DNA from: Catonella massiliensis
GTDB taxonomy: Bacteria > Bacillota > Clostridia > Lachnospirales > Lachnospiraceae
DNA: 64,000 nt
Assembly: GCF_016651435.1 (NCBI RefSeq)
Contig: NZ_JAEPRJ010000001.1
Span: 248,001 to 312,000 of the forward strand
Reading direction: 5' to 3'
The first letter of the stretch is position 1. Each line of letters opens with the position of its first letter. Both the position numbers and the translations under genes were made by a program. Below are positions 49,839 to 59,058 of the stretch, piece by piece. The notes under the pieces were generated by a model, which saw only the letters and a list, made by a program, of their open reading frames with translations, ran no database searches and was not told the origin of the DNA.

Positions 49839-51578
49839 ATGACTGACAAGGAACTAAAAGAATTAAAAGACACTCTATGGCACTCTGCCGATGTTCTTCG
49901 TGCAAGTGCACATTTAGCAGCAAATAAATATGGTCAGCCTATTCTAGGACTTATCTTTCTGAGATATGCCGACATCTTATATAAACAACATAAAGAAGAA
50001 ATTGAAGCAGAATACAACCGTCTTAAAGGTGGACGTATGGAAAAATCTATGAAAGAGATTTCCATCGAGAAATGTGGCTTCTATCTCCCTGAGTGTGCTT
50101 ACTACGACTTTATAAACAATGCACCGGACGATGCAAACAAGGCTACTCTTGTAAAGAAAGCTATGGAAGCCATTGAGGATGAGAATCCTAAAATGGATGG
50201 TGTACTTCCAAAAGAAGTTTACGCACAGTTAGTACCGGAAGAAGAGCCGGAGCTTCTATCTAATATCGTACGTATTTTCAAAGATATTCCGGAAAATAGT
50301 ACAATCGATATCTTCGGTGAAATCTATGAATATTTCTTAGGGAACTTCGCACTTGCAGAAGGTAAGGATGGAGGAACATTCTATACTCCTGCGACAGTTG
50401 TTAGATATATGGTTGAAGTATTGAATCCACAGCCGGGCGAAAAGAAATTCTTAGACCCGGCCTGCGGTTCCGGGGGTATGTTCGTTCAGGCTGCAAGATA
50501 CATGCATGATCACAACGCCAGCGAAAGCGAGCAAATGAAGTTCCGTTGCTATGGTGTTGAGAAAGAGCCTGACACTGTTAAACTTGCTAAGATGAATTTG
50601 CTTCTCAACAATGTACGTGGCGATATCACAGAAGCCAACTCATTTTATTCTGATCCATATAATGCATTCGGACAATTCGATTATGTAATGGCAAATCCTC
50701 CATTCAACGTAGATGAAGTTGTTGTTGATAAGGTTTCTGATGATGCACGTTTCAACACATACGGGGTACCACGAAATAAGAGTAATTCAACAAAGAAAAA
50801 ATCTGACAAGAAAGAAACTGTGCCTAACGCAAACTATTTGTGGATTGGCTACTTTGCCACTGCCTTAAATGAGAACGGTAAGGCAGCACTTGTTATGGCT
50901 AATTCTGCATCTGATGCATCCGGTTCAGAATATGATATTAGAAAGAAAATGATTGAAGAAGGAATCATCTCTCAGATGGTGACCCTTCCTTCTAATATGT
51001 TCTCATCAGTTACCCTTCCTGCAACTCTTTGGTTCTTTGATAAGCAGAAGCCAAATACTGAGAAGAAAAATCAAATCTTATTTATAGATGCAAGAAATGT
51101 ATTTACACAGGTGGATCGTGCTCACAGAAAGTTCTCTGAGGAGCAGATTAAAAATCTTGGCGTTATCACAAAGCTTTATCACGGAGATACACAGGCACTT
51201 GTAGATTTGATTGATGAATACAAAATAGAACTTGCTGATGCACCGGAAACTTCTGATGACAAAGAAGTTCTTACAAAAACATATTGGCAATCACAGATTG
51301 ACTGGTTGACAGAAAGATTCCCAGATGGTGTATATGCTGATGTTATCGGTCTTTGTAAGGTGGCACCGCTGCATGGTGAAGACGGTATCATTGATCAGGA
51401 CTATTCTCTTAATGCAGGACGTTATGTCGGAGTAGTCATTGAAGATGATGGATTAACCGAGGAAGAGTTTAAGGAAGAAATGTTATCCTTGAACGCCGAG
51501 TTCACTTCATTAATTGCTGAGGCAAGAGAACTTGAAGAACTCATCGCAAATAATCTGAAAGGGTTACTGGGTGAGTGA
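49839..51578 (+). CDS. hsdM: Type I restriction-modification system methyltransferase subunit
   Basis: A 579-residue adenine methyltransferase of the N6 type. The N-terminal helical domain precedes the SAM-binding motif I FLDPACGSGGMFVQ (residues 204-217) and the catalytic motif IV NPPFN (about 284-288). With HsdS it methylates host DNA, with HsdR it forms the restriction complex. It starts at ATG 49839 after GGAG and overlaps the hsdS frame. Long and intact, so function is likely. Confidence 0.95.
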   Translation: MTDKELKELKDTLWHSADVLRASAHLAANKYGQPILGLIFLRYADILYKQHKEEIEAEYNRLKGGRMEKSMKEISIEKCGFYLPECAYYDFINNAPDDANKATLVKKAMEAIEDENPKMDGVLPKEVYAQLVPEEEPELLSNIVRIFKDIPENSTIDIFGEIYEYFLGNFALAEGKDGGTFYTPATVVRYMVEVLNPQPGEKKFLDPACGSGGMFVQAARYMHDHNASESEQMKFRCYGVEKEPDTVKLAKMNLLLNNVRGDITEANSFYSDPYNAFGQFDYVMANPPFNVDEVVVDKVSDDARFNTYGVPRNKSNSTKKKSDKKETVPNANYLWIGYFATALNENGKAALVMANSASDASGSEYDIRKKMIEEGIISQMVTLPSNMFSSVTLPATLWFFDKQKPNTEKKNQILFIDARNVFTQVDRAHRKFSEEQIKNLGVITKLYHGDTQALVDLIDEYKIELADAPETSDDKEVLTKTYWQSQIDWLTERFPDGVYADVIGLCKVAPLHGEDGIIDQDYSLNAGRYVGVVIEDDGLTEEEFKEEMLSLNAEFTSLIAEARELEELIANNLKGLLGE

Positions 51579-51579
51579 T

Positions 51580-52776
51580 ATGGAGACAAGAGAAGTAAAA
51601 TTAGGCGATATTGTTAAGTATAACAAAGGATATGCGTTCAAAAGCAGTGAATATACTGACGAAGGTGTAATGGTTGTTCGAGTAACGGATTTTACATTAG
51701 ACTCTATTAGTGATGTTGATGCAGTATATTTAGCACCAGACGATAGGTATGATAAATTTATTCTGAAAACTAATGATATTTTAATTCAAACGGTAGGATC
51801 GTGGGAAAATAATCCCAATTCAATTGTTGGAAAAGTTGTAAGAGTACCGAACCAGTGTGATAGTGCATATCTCAACCAAAATATTGTTCGAATTATACCT
51901 AATAATGATTTTAATAATACATATTTATTTTATGCACTTAAGGCAAATCAATTCTCAACATACTGTGTTTTACGTGGACAAGGCGCAGCTAATCAAGCAA
52001 GTATTACCTTAGCTACTATTTTTAGATTTAAGTTCAAAGCACATAATTTTGCTGAACAAAAAAGGATTGCAGATATTCTGTCTGCCTACGACAACCTTAT
52101 CGAAAACAACAACAAGCGTATCAAGTTGTTGGAGCAAATGGCAGAGAATTTATATAAAGAATGGTTTGTAAGATTTCGATTTCCGGGATATGAGGATGTG
52201 GAGTTTGAAAATGGAATTCCTAAGGGATGGAAAATTGAAAGCCTCTCAGATATTGCCAATATTATTATGGGACAAAGTCCTGAATCTGAAAACTATAATA
52301 CTAATTGCATAGGATTGCCTTTTCATCAAGGCGTAGGAAGTTATGGCGATTTCTATCTAATTGATGGTGTCTATAGTACGAAAGGAAATCGCATTGCTGA
52401 GGCTAATAGTATTATTTTTAGTGTTCGAGCACCTGTTGGAAGAATCAACATAACATTAAATAAAATAATTTTAGGCAGAGGTGTGGCTGGCATTAATTCT
52501 GTAAAAGGATATAATGCATATTTGTTGTGGATGTTGAAGAACCGGTTTCAGCAGGAAGATATTATTGGTAATGGATCGATTTTTGCATCAGTCACAAAAA
52601 AAGAGTTATTTGGATTTAAAATGTTCATGCCAAATGAGGATCTTATACAAAAATTTGATTCTATTGCATCTGGGATAGAAAGTGTGATGCGAAATATCTC
52701 ATTGATTAATAGTAATCTTAAGAAGCAACGAGACATGCTCTTACCACGCCTAATGAGTGGAAAGCTTGAAGTTTAA
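51580..52776 (+). CDS. hsdS: Type I restriction-modification system specificity subunit
   Basis: A 398-residue DNA-recognition subunit with two target-recognition domains (about 5-165 and 215-380), each followed by a conserved helix. The first TRD reads KLGDIVKYNKGYAFKSS; the middle helix ENNNKRIKLLEQMAENLYKEWFVRF and PGYEDVEFENGIPKGW join to the second TRD (LSDIANIIMGQSPESENYNT). The ATG at 51580 starts just after the hsdM stop; a GTG at 51571 inside hsdM is an alternative. Target sequence cannot be read from this. Confidence 0.94.
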   Translation: METREVKLGDIVKYNKGYAFKSSEYTDEGVMVVRVTDFTLDSISDVDAVYLAPDDRYDKFILKTNDILIQTVGSWENNPNSIVGKVVRVPNQCDSAYLNQNIVRIIPNNDFNNTYLFYALKANQFSTYCVLRGQGAANQASITLATIFRFKFKAHNFAEQKRIADILSAYDNLIENNNKRIKLLEQMAENLYKEWFVRFRFPGYEDVEFENGIPKGWKIESLSDIANIIMGQSPESENYNTNCIGLPFHQGVGSYGDFYLIDGVYSTKGNRIAEANSIIFSVRAPVGRINITLNKIILGRGVAGINSVKGYNAYLLWMLKNRFQQEDIIGNGSIFASVTKKELFGFKMFMPNEDLIQKFDSIASGIESVMRNISLINSNLKKQRDMLLPRLMSGKLEV

Positions 52777-52788
52777 GGAGGGGTCCAT

Positions 52789-55700
52789 ATGCGTAATTTT
52801 ATATCTGAAGACGATATAGAACAGGCTATACTTTCAAAATTAAAAGCTGAACCATTTCAATATGATATCCTCATTTGTGATGCTGATCCAAGCAAGCGTG
52901 ATGATTTGAATGATGGCACAGGAAGGGATTTTAAGAAAGAATGTGTTCTTCCTGATGTTATGCTGTCTTCTCTTAAGCGTATTAATCCAACTATCGAAGA
53001 AGATAAAATTAAAGAGATAGTAAAGACATTAAGGCAAGATTATTCAGGAACGGACGTTGTAGATACTAACTACAAATTATACAGGCAAATTCGTAATAAT
53101 ATAAAAATCAGTATTCGCAGAAACGGAAAAGAGGACTTTGATTTTGTAAAATTGATAGACTTTGAACATCCGGAGAATAATACTTTCACAGCGGTATCGC
53201 AGATGTGGATTCAGGGGAAGGTCTACTACAGAAGACCGGATATCCTTATCTTCATCAATGGTATGCCTCTTGTGTTTATCGAACTAAAAAACAGCATTGT
53301 TAAGGTTGAAGAAGCCTACAACAAGAATCTGAAAGATTACATGCGAGACATTCCGAATCTCTTTGCATTTAATCAGATTTGTGTACTTTCAAATGGTTTG
53401 GAGACGAAGCTTGGTGCATTTAATGCAAGCTATGACTATTTCTTTGAATGGCTCAAGATTGACAGTGAAAAGGAAAAACCGGATAGAGAAGCTATTCTCT
53501 CGGCAGATAGTGTAAAGAACAGCTCAGTCAGATATTTTGTCGATGGTCTTCTTAACAAAGATAGATTGATTGACTATATTGAAAACTTTATTCTCTTTGA
53601 AAATCAGAGAATAAAGATTATCGCTAAGAACCATCAGTACTTAGGTGTAAATAACCTAATCGAATCAGTGGAAAACAGAAAAGAGCTTAATGGTAAGCTT
53701 GGTGTCTTCTGGCATACACAGGGTTCAGGTAAATCCTATTCTATGGTTATGTTTGCCCGTAAAGTGAAGCGTAAGATTCAAGGTAATTTCTCGTTTCTCG
53801 TTATTACAGACCGTGAGGATTTGGATACTCAGATTCATAAGAACTTCGTACGTACTGAGGTTATTGGTTCTAAAGAAGAATGCCAGCCTAAGGATAGTAA
53901 GCAGTTAAGAGAATTTCTAACTACTAATAAGGCTTTTATCTTTACTTTGATTCATAAGTTCAGATACGATAAGACAAAGAAATATCCCGTTCTTTCTACT
54001 CGTGACGATATTATTGTCCTTGTTGATGAAGCACATAGAACGCAGTATAAGGATTTGGCAGAGAATATGAGAACCGCACTTCCGAATGCTAATTTTGTTG
54101 CATTTACCGGAACGCCACTCCTTGGTACAAAACGTCTTACAAATCAGTGGTTTGGAGATTATGTATCAGAGTATAATTTTGCACAGTCTGTTGAAGACGG
54201 TTCTACAGTACCTTTATTCTATTCCAGACGAGTTCCGGAAGTTGGGCTTGAGAATGATTTCCTTGATGATGACATTGTGGACATTATCGAAGAAGAAAAT
54301 TTAAACGAGGATGAAACACGTCTGTTAGAAAACGCATCTTCTCGTATTTTAGAGGTCATCAAGCGTGATGACAGACTGGATAAGGTTGCACAGGATATTG
54401 CCTATCACTTCCCAAGACGTGGATTCCTTGGAAAAGCTATGGTTATATCTGTCGATAAATATACTGCTGTCAAAATGTATGATAAGGTTCAGCATTACTG
54501 GGCTATAGAAAAGCAGAACATCATGAAAGAGCGAAATATAGCTTCTACTAAGGAAGAACGTGATCGGCTCACTTGTATTCTTGCTTATATGAATAAGGTT
54601 GAAATGGCTGTTATCATTTCAGAGGAAAATGATGAAGAAGCCAAGTTTGCAAAGCAGGGCTTACGGATATCTGAGCATCGTGCAAAGATGAAAGAAATCA
54701 CACCAGATGGCAGAGATATTGAGGATAGATTCAAAGATCCTAATGATTCGTTGCAGCTCGTATTCGTGTGTGCGATGTGGCTGACAGGATTTGATGTAAA
54801 GAATCTTTCTACACTCTACTTGGACAAGCCGATGAAAGGTCATACCCTAATGCAGGCGATTGCTCATGCCAACAGAGTGTATCCGGGTAAAACTGCCGGT
54901 ATCATTGTTGATTATGTCAACGTGTTTAAATACATGAAGAAGGCATTAACAGAATATGCCACCGGTGATGATGGAACAGAATTCCCGGCAAAGGATATTG
55001 ACCAGCTAATAGGCTATATTGACGCTACTATTGAAGAGGCGGATTCCTTCCTAAGGTCAATGAGCATCGACCTAGAAAAGATAGTTGCTGATTCTAATAT
55101 ACTGGATAAACTGGATGCATTAAGAAGTGCTTATGACACTATCGTTGCCAAAGATGATAATAAAGAGAAGTTCAAAGTCATTCTCAATACTTTGACGAAT
55201 CTCTATGAAGCATCAAAGCCGGAAATCTTTGAGAAAAATTGGAGCAGCGATAAGTTTGCACCGCTTGTGTATCTGCATGGTCTTTTTTATCACGCTATTG
55301 ATGATGAAAAAATCGCTCGTGCAAGACAGAGAATGAATCAGGTACTGGATGGCAGTGTGACCGCAAATCGGGAATTTGTCAGCTATGTTCGTGAAGAACC
55401 ACAGTATATGATTAAAGGTACAAAGGCAATTGATCTTTCTAAGGTAGATGTGGAACAGCTACGAAAAGAAATCAAACTTGCCAAGTATAAGGCTATTGAA
55501 ATCAACGATTTGAAGGAGTTTATTGAGCAAGCACTCGAACAGATGCTTAATAAAAACTGTACAAGAACAAAATTTTCAGAAAGGTTCAAGCATATTATTG
55601 ATTCCTATAATGCAGGTGGAACTGAAAACGAGGATTATTACGAGCAATTGGTAAAACTTCTTGAAGAACTTCGTAAGGAAGATAATCGTGCAAATACAGA

Positions 55701-56022
55701 AGGTCTTACAGAAGAAGAGCTGGAAATCTATGATTTGTTGATTGCAGGAAAGAAGTTGACACAAGCTGAGGAGCAAAATGTAAAGCTATCTGCTAAGAAT
55801 CTGTATAGGAAATTGGTGGATAATCGCAGTAGCCTTCTAGTAGTAGATTGGTACAAAGATGAACAGCCATGTGCTAAGTTGAAACATGAGGTGGAGCTAT
55901 CTCTGAATGATGATCTGCCTGAAAGCTATGATAAAGCAGCGTTTGATTCTAAGGTATCTCTGCTTATGAACCATTTTGTGGATATGGCAGTTCAGGGATA
56001 TGGATGGATTGGAGTTGCATAG
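52789..56022 (+). CDS. hsdR: Type I restriction-modification system restriction subunit
   Basis: A 1077-residue translocase and nuclease. The N-terminal PD-(D/E)XK site has Asp151 in RRPDILIF and FIELKNS with Glu165 and Lys167. The DNA-translocase core follows: Walker A in WHTQGSGKSY (residues 309-317), DEAH at 413-416, FTGTPLLGT, and later helicase motifs with VVCAMWLTGFDV- and MQAIAHANRVYPGK-type residues. Intact across its whole length. It starts after AAGGAGG, 13 bases after hsdS. Confidence 0.95.
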   Translation: MRNFISEDDIEQAILSKLKAEPFQYDILICDADPSKRDDLNDGTGRDFKKECVLPDVMLSSLKRINPTIEEDKIKEIVKTLRQDYSGTDVVDTNYKLYRQIRNNIKISIRRNGKEDFDFVKLIDFEHPENNTFTAVSQMWIQGKVYYRRPDILIFINGMPLVFIELKNSIVKVEEAYNKNLKDYMRDIPNLFAFNQICVLSNGLETKLGAFNASYDYFFEWLKIDSEKEKPDREAILSADSVKNSSVRYFVDGLLNKDRLIDYIENFILFENQRIKIIAKNHQYLGVNNLIESVENRKELNGKLGVFWHTQGSGKSYSMVMFARKVKRKIQGNFSFLVITDREDLDTQIHKNFVRTEVIGSKEECQPKDSKQLREFLTTNKAFIFTLIHKFRYDKTKKYPVLSTRDDIIVLVDEAHRTQYKDLAENMRTALPNANFVAFTGTPLLGTKRLTNQWFGDYVSEYNFAQSVEDGSTVPLFYSRRVPEVGLENDFLDDDIVDIIEEENLNEDETRLLENASSRILEVIKRDDRLDKVAQDIAYHFPRRGFLGKAMVISVDKYTAVKMYDKVQHYWAIEKQNIMKERNIASTKEERDRLTCILAYMNKVEMAVIISEENDEEAKFAKQGLRISEHRAKMKEITPDGRDIEDRFKDPNDSLQLVFVCAMWLTGFDVKNLSTLYLDKPMKGHTLMQAIAHANRVYPGKTAGIIVDYVNVFKYMKKALTEYATGDDGTEFPAKDIDQLIGYIDATIEEADSFLRSMSIDLEKIVADSNILDKLDALRSAYDTIVAKDDNKEKFKVILNTLTNLYEASKPEIFEKNWSSDKFAPLVYLHGLFYHAIDDEKIARARQRMNQVLDGSVTANREFVSYVREEPQYMIKGTKAIDLSKVDVEQLRKEIKLAKYKAIEINDLKEFIEQALEQMLNKNCTRTKFSERFKHIIDSYNAGGTENEDYYEQLVKLLEELRKEDNRANTEGLTEEELEIYDLLIAGKKLTQAEEQNVKLSAKNLYRKLVDNRSSLLVVDWYKDEQPCAKLKHEVELSLNDDLPESYDKAAFDSKVSLLMNHFVDMAVQGYGWIGVA

Positions 56023-56037
56023 TACTTGGGAGACAGG

Positions 56038-56790
56038 ATGTATTTATTAAGATATGCGTTTGCTTATGCGTTTGAATATAGCAGAATGTATCTGGATGTA
56101 TTAGCTCAGATGGATGATGTTAATAATATTTCGGTAACATCAGTAGGATGTGGTTCGATGATAGATTATCGGCCATTGGTACATGCATTAGAAATGAAGC
56201 GTAAAATAGATTGTAGCATAAGATATGTTGGAATAGATAAAATTGACTGGAACTACAAAATTCGTCAAAGACAAAATGATGAATTACATTATTTAATTAG
56301 AAATGCGGCTGATTTTTTCACAAATAATAGTCGATTTATTTCCGATGTGTATTTTTTCCCGAAGTCAATTAGTGAGTTCTCTGATAGTGAACTGAATGTT
56401 ATGGCAAATAGCTTATTATCAAAGAAGATACAGAAAGATAGATTTTTTGTTTGTATATCACTTAGGGAAGATCAGGGAAGTATGGATAGAGATATACAAA
56501 AAACAAAATGCTTAATCGAAGCGATAGGTAAGAATGGGTTTAAAACAAAATAGCCTTATACTCAATATACATATTTTGTTTGTGATAATGGCATTGTCAC
56601 ATTAGATAATGAGTTTAAGTATCCACCAGATGCATTGGAATTTGTGAAAAATCTAAATATAGAATGTGCGAATTATAAGATTCAAAAAATGAATTGCCAA
56701 TCTGATTGTCAGAAATATTTAAGGAGATGGCCCATTTTAAAAGTAGGGCATATTAGATATCAGGTAATTATGTTTGAAAGGGTAGATTAG
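56038..56790 (+). pseudogene. Methyltransferase-like gene of the restriction operon, with one in-frame TAG
   Basis: A 250-codon gene, 15 bases after hsdR, with one in-frame stop (TAG at 56551-56553) after 171 residues. Reading through, the rest (about 79 codons) ends exactly at the base before the next gene. The front has VTSVGCGSMIDYRPL and VGIDKIDW, an S-adenosylmethionine-style glycine loop and acidic strand, so it is a Rossmann-fold methyltransferase-like protein. The tail, from TQYTYFVCDNGIV to RYQVIMFERVD, reads as good protein. Either a nonsense mutation or readthrough accounts for the TAG. Family not recognised. ATG at 56038 follows GGGAG. Confidence 0.6.
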
Positions 56791-57732
56791 ATGATATTAA
56801 GCGTAAGTAGAAGAACGGATATTCCTAATTATTATTCGGAATGGTTCTATAATAGAATAAAAGAAGGATTTTTATATGTTCGTAATCCTATGAATGCTCA
56901 TCAGATAAGTGAAATAAAAATCACTCCAGATGTTGTAGATTGCATAGTGTTTTGGACAAAGAATCCGTTGCCAATGATAAAGAGAATAGACGAGATAAAA
57001 GATTATAATTATTATTTTCAATTTACATTAACTGGATACGGAAATGATGTTGAGGCTAATTTGCCAAGTAAAAAAACAAAAATGATACCGGTATTTCAAG
57101 AGTTATCTGAGAAAATTGGTAAACAAAAAGTGATTTGGAGATACGATCCTATATTTTTTTCTGATAGATATACGAAAGAATATCATTTGAAGGCATTTAA
57201 AAGTATTGCAGAGGCTTTAAATGGATATACAGAAAAGTGCGTGATTAGTTTTGTTGATATATATACTAAAAATAAAAAAAATATGGAAGGATTGTCAAGT
57301 TATGAATTAAATGATAATGAACTGAGAGAATTTGCCAAGGAATTAAGCAAAATGGCAGCGGATAATAATATTAAAATTGGAAGTTGTGCAGAAAAAATAA
57401 ATTTGGACGATTGTGGTATAGTTCATAATTGTTGCATAGATAGAGAATTGATTGAAAAAATTATTGGATGTAAAATCAATGTTTCCAAAGATAAAAATCA
57501 GCGGATAGAATGCGGATGTGTTGAAAGTGTTGAAATAGGTGCTTATAATACATGTAAAAATGGATGTGCATATTGTTATGCTAATTATAGTTCAAAAAGC
57601 GTAGAAACAAATGCTGCCAAATATGATCCGTTGTCACCAATTCTATGTAGTCAAGTTCAAGAAGATGACAAAATATCGATTAGAAAAGTTGAATCATTAA
57701 AACAAGCACAGCTTAGTGTTTTTGATATGTGA
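56791..57732 (+). CDS. DUF1848 protein, Cys-rich, next to the restriction operon
   Basis: A 313-residue protein of the DUF1848 family, beginning right after the stop of the previous gene. The start ILSVSRRTDIPNYYSEWF and the core VFWTKNPLPMI, FTLTGYGND and WRYDPIFFSDRYT are diagnostic. The C-terminal half is Cys-rich: a CGC motif and, at about 250-262, CKNGCAYCYAN, a spacing like an iron-sulphur site. The family is often described as radical-SAM-like, from memory; its reaction is unknown. Its tight linkage to hsdR and the methyltransferase-like gene suggests a role with the restriction system. Confidence 0.75.
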   Translation: MILSVSRRTDIPNYYSEWFYNRIKEGFLYVRNPMNAHQISEIKITPDVVDCIVFWTKNPLPMIKRIDEIKDYNYYFQFTLTGYGNDVEANLPSKKTKMIPVFQELSEKIGKQKVIWRYDPIFFSDRYTKEYHLKAFKSIAEALNGYTEKCVISFVDIYTKNKKNMEGLSSYELNDNELREFAKELSKMAADNNIKIGSCAEKINLDDCGIVHNCCIDRELIEKIIGCKINVSKDKNQRIECGCVESVEIGAYNTCKNGCAYCYANYSSKSVETNAAKYDPLSPILCSQVQEDDKISIRKVESLKQAQLSVFDM

Positions 57733-57918
57733 GAGCAATATTACAGAGTATCTTTGGCTCCATTTTGGCTCTGAAAATTTGGTAGTGGCATAAAAACGAG
57801 AGCGATTTTTGAAAAATATGGATAATAAATTCATTAAAAATCATAGAAAAACAATCAGTTCAAGCTATCCATACCCGAACTGGAGTAATATTTCTGTAAA
57901 TAAACATTTTAAGTTGTT

Positions 57919-57952
57919 TAAGCCTTCCATCATTTTGGTGGGAGGCTTTTGT
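57919..57952 (+). terminator. Terminator-like hairpin before repeat copy C
   Basis: AAGCCTTCC and GGTGGGAGGCTT around a T-rich loop, then TTGTAG. It repeats the hairpin at 46547, including the following 45 bases. The stretch 57733-57918 holds no gene. Confidence 0.6.
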
Positions 57953-57980
57953 AGAAATATTGTGTGGTAGATTTGAAGTT

Positions 57981-58456
57981 GTAGGGCTGATGTGTTTGTT
58001 TTATTACTTAGTCACGCCTTCGCTGATAAATGTATAGACTTGCTCCGGTTTTTCTGTAAGATGTTGTTATAATTTGGTGCTGTTGACGAAAAACCTAATG
58101 CGCTCGCTTTTTGGCAGTGACTCACGCTTAGCGAATTGCAAAGCAATAAAGCTAAGTGTGCTAGTCCTGCCTATATAATAGCCGTCCACGATTGACGAGT
58201 GCTTGCACGAAGTCAGAGTGGAAACAGTGAACCATGCGGTATTATCAGCTCCGGCTGTTTAATTGATGAATAATTGAAAACAAACGCATCAGCCACATAG
58301 GGGCAGGTAGTAGTGGCTGCCTTTAATTTGATATTCGAATTATTATTTTCATAAATCTATGGTGCCAGCTCCGAATGATAAATTCTAAGCGAGCGCGTTA
58401 GGCGTAGCAAAGCGGATGCCGGAGCAAGTCTGAAATGTTATCATTCGGAGCATCAC
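57981..58456. repeat. Composite palindromic repeat, copy C
   Basis: Third copy of the 22441 element. Outer inverted repeat GGCTGATGTGTTTGTTTT (57984) with AAAACAAACGCATCAGCC (58277-58294). The minus module's outer stem is GCTGATAA with TTATCAGC, where copy A has ACTAATAA with TTATTAGT, a paired change. Inner stems near 58121-58160 (GCTTAGC/GCTAAGT) and 58181-58230 match copy A. A plus module ends at 58366-58453. Confidence 0.85.
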
Positions 58457-58493
58457 TGAGGTCAGTTTGTCTAAACCATCAAACATTATAAAA

Positions 58494-58540
58494 ACACATA
58501 ACTTTAAGATAATAGAATCTTTTTGTAATGTGTTTTTTTG
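58494..58540 (+). terminator. Terminator-like hairpin, degraded insertion-sequence end
   Basis: AACACAT and ATGTGTT around a 28-base loop and then a T-run. The first arm with CATAACTTTAAGA matches the transposase-fragment ends at 45102 and 47104. Confidence 0.5.
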
Positions 58541-58749
58541 TACCTATTCAATGATAAAAATGTTATAATATGTATAATAACTTCATAGCATATAACTAAT
58601 GGCAGAAAAAAATCATAATTAAAAGATTTACTTGAAGGCTGTAGGTGGAAATTCAAAATAAATGAACTGCACACATAAGGCGACATCAAAATAGGTAAGA
58701 CCAACTTGCATTAGATTTCAAATGATTTAAGGGGAAAGTGGAGGTATTT

Positions 58750-59058
58750 ATGGTAGGGGATAAAGCTCTTGTTATGGTTGATGATAGGAAAATACAGAGT
58801 ATGATTTACACCTTTAGGGGTAGGCAGGTAATGATAGATAGAGATTTAGCATATCTTTATAATGTTGAAACTAAAGCATTAAATCAAGCAGTAAAAAGAA
58901 ATATTAGTAGATTTCCTGAAAGCTTTAGGTTTCAAATAAGTGATGATGAGAAAGATGAACTGGTCACAAATTGTGACCTCAAGTTTAAGTGGTCATGGTG
59001 GCAGACGATATATGCCTTATGCTTAATCGCAATCGGAGGATTTTATGGAAACATATAA
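58750..59058 (+). pseudogene. Truncated ORF6N gene
   Basis: Starts like the 49037 gene (KALVMVDDRKIQSMIYTFRG), keeps ALNQAVKRNISRFPESFRFQ, then a frameshift near 58980 moves the GGRRYMPYA block to another frame, where it stops at once. The 3' half is gone, replaced by the ankyrin gene's leader. A premature chimeric tail of about 25 residues would be made if translated. Confidence 0.7.
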
